DNA from: Acidobacteriaceae bacterium
GTDB lineage: Bacteria > Acidobacteriota > Terriglobia > Terriglobales > Acidobacteriaceae
Direction: 5' to 3'
Assembly (NCBI GenBank): GCA_003132825.1
Contig: PKYX01000305.1
Coordinates: 1-5,761, forward strand
DNA: 5,761 nt
Part shown: in pieces, positions 4,558 through 5,761 of the stretch
How positions within the stretch are numbered: the stretch's first letter is position 1
Layout: every line of letters starts with the position of its first letter
Translations under genes and position numbers: made by a program
Notes under the pieces: generated by a model
The model's input: the letters and a program-made list of their open reading frames with translations, nothing else
Database searches by the model: none
Told to the model about the DNA's origin: nothing

Positions 4558-5761
4558 ATGTGGATTGTCCGACTCGCCCTTAGACGGCCCTACACATTCG
4601 TGGTTGTCGCTCTGCTGCTGTTGATTCTGGGTCCGCTCGTCATCCTCAACACGCCCACCGATATCCTGCCCAACATCAATATTCCGGTCGTGAGCATCAT
4701 CTGGAATTATCAGGGACTCGATGCGCAGGACATGTCGGACCGCATCGTTTTCCAGACCGAACGAGCGCTCACTACGCTGGTCGACGACATCCAGCATATC
4801 GAGTCGCAATCGCTGAACGGCGTAGCGGTGGTCAAGGTCTTCTTTCAGCCGAACGCGCAAATCGACAAGGCCATCGCGCAGGTAACCGCGATTTCACAGA
4901 CCCAACTCCGGCAGTTGCCGCCCGGCACCACGCCGCCACTGGTGATCACCTACACAGCCTCGAGCGTGCCCATCATTCAACTTGCACTTTCGGGAAAGAC
5001 GCTTTCCGAGCAGCAAGTCAACGATTACGGCGTCAACTTTATCCGCACTCGCCTGGTGACCGTGCAGGGAGCCGCCATACCCTTTCCTTATGGCGGAAAA
5101 CAGCGCCAGGTCGAGGTCGATCTCGACACTGCGGCGCTTCAGTCGAAGGGCCTCTCGCCGATGGATGTGGTGAATGCCATCAGCGACCAGAACCTGGTCC
5201 TGCCCTCCGGCACTTCGAAGATCGGCCTCTTTGAATATGATGTCGACATCAACGGGAGTCCGAAGACCGTCGACGAACTGAACCAGTTGCCCGTCAAGAC
5301 GGTCGGTAATACGACTATCTATATCGGCGACGTGGCCCACGTTCGCGATGGTTTCCCGCCCCAAACCAATATCGTGCGGGTGAATGGACAACGGGCCTCT
5401 CTGCTGACGGTGATGAAGGCCGGCAACGCCTCTACTCTCAGCGTGATTGCCGGCATCAAGGCCATGCTGCCCCAGATTCTGGCCGGGCTTCCACCCGAAC
5501 TGAAGATTCAGCCCCTGGCCGATCAGTCGCTTTTTGTGCGCGCTTCGATCAATGGCGTGATTCGCGAAGGTGTGATCGCCGCCTGCCTGACCGGCCTGAT
5601 GATCCTGATCTTCTTGGGAAATTGGCGGAGCACCCTCATCATCGGGGTTTCGATCCCGCTTTCGATTCTCACCTCTCTCATTGTGCTCAGCATGCTGGGG
5701 GAAACCATCAACATTATGACCTTGGGGGGACTGGCGCTCGCGGTCGGCATTCTGGTCGACG
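4558..5761 (+). CDS. RND-family efflux permease, HAE type (AcrB-like), 5' part only
   Basis: Inner-membrane proton/substrate antiporter that in this family works as a trimer with a periplasmic adaptor and an outer-membrane channel. The 401 visible residues run through the right edge with no stop; a full RND permease is about 1,000-1,100 residues. Seen in order: cytoplasmic MWIVRLALRRP, TM1 (about 12-30), the PNINIPVVSIIW strand (38-49) opening the periplasmic porter domain, the VQGAAIPFPYGG segment, then TM2 (about 337-353), the LGNWRSTLI loop (353-361), TM3 (about 361-380) and TM4 (from about 384). The last residues are LALAVGILVD. Asp401 aligns with AcrB Asp407, and the final base G would begin the next codon, expected to be the Asp408 equivalent. 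The sequence before it is not the DFG of heavy-metal (CzcA/CusA) permeases, so a hydrophobe/amphiphile type is favoured. Substrate is unknown. No adaptor gene precedes it; partners must be downstream or elsewhere. Confidence 0.95.
   Translation, partial: MWIVRLALRRPYTFVVVALLLLILGPLVILNTPTDILPNINIPVVSIIWNYQGLDAQDMSDRIVFQTERALTTLVDDIQHIESQSLNGVAVVKVFFQPNAQIDKAIAQVTAISQTQLRQLPPGTTPPLVITYTASSVPIIQLALSGKTLSEQQVNDYGVNFIRTRLVTVQGAAIPFPYGGKQRQVEVDLDTAALQSKGLSPMDVVNAISDQNLVLPSGTSKIGLFEYDVDINGSPKTVDELNQLPVKTVGNTTIYIGDVAHVRDGFPPQTNIVRVNGQRASLLTVMKAGNASTLSVIAGIKAMLPQILAGLPPELKIQPLADQSLFVRASINGVIREGVIAACLTGLMILIFLGNWRSTLIIGVSIPLSILTSLIVLSMLGETINIMTLGGLALAVGILVD

Noticed and set aside
4390..4860. 156-codon minus-strand open frame overlapping the start of the RND gene
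   Set aside because: More than half of it is antisense to well-conserved RND coding sequence, it matches no family I know, and its codon pattern mirrors the plus-strand gene.
4894..5391. 165-codon minus-strand open frame inside the RND gene
   Set aside because: It lies wholly antisense to the porter domain of the RND permease; long antisense frames are common in GC-rich coding DNA.

Overview
The window is moderately GC-rich bacterial DNA. The gene families point to an Acidobacteriota (Terriglobia-like) chromosome: a standalone CBM9-like domain protein, a small exported protein of unknown function, a TatA beginning MFDGLFQPMH, and an RND permease. This placement is an inference from family recognition; there is no rRNA or other phylogenetic marker here. 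Six complete reading frames and one gene cut by the right edge can be supported. I see no tRNA, rRNA, CRISPR array, transposase or phage gene.

Layout. 1-178 is non-coding and carries short tandem motifs (GATCCG-type and ACAGAGG-type, 9-10 nt period). 179-1270 (minus) is a full-length Ada: phosphotriester methyl acceptor, AraC-type DNA-binding domain and O6-alkylguanine-DNA methyltransferase in one chain, with all key cysteines present. Divergent from it, 1410-2087 (plus) encodes a CBM9-like beta-sandwich protein. 2203-2715 (plus) encodes a small exported protein with a clear signal peptide and no family I can name. It converges on 2734-3402 (minus), a soluble protein with a CxxC-x10-CxxC zinc ribbon and a second Cys cluster. 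Upstream of that on the minus strand, 3631-3972 encodes a short TPR protein that begins inside a degenerate repeat. Divergent from it, 4028-4228 (plus) encodes an orphan TatA-type twin-arginine translocase subunit. After a 329-nt gap, 4558-5761 (plus) encodes the first 401 residues of a hydrophobe/amphiphile-type RND efflux permease. The window ends within the TM4 proton-relay motif.

How the genes relate. This looks like ordinary housekeeping and accessory chromosome made of single-gene units: orientations alternate and most genes have their own gap and ribosome-binding site. Ada (alkylation repair), TatA (protein export) and RND (efflux) are each recognisable, but nothing ties them into one pathway. 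I found no convincing new multi-gene system. The more open items are the two uncharacterised proteins (2203-2715 and 2734-3402), the degenerate TPR N-terminus, and the short-period repeats and leader structures in the intergenic DNA.
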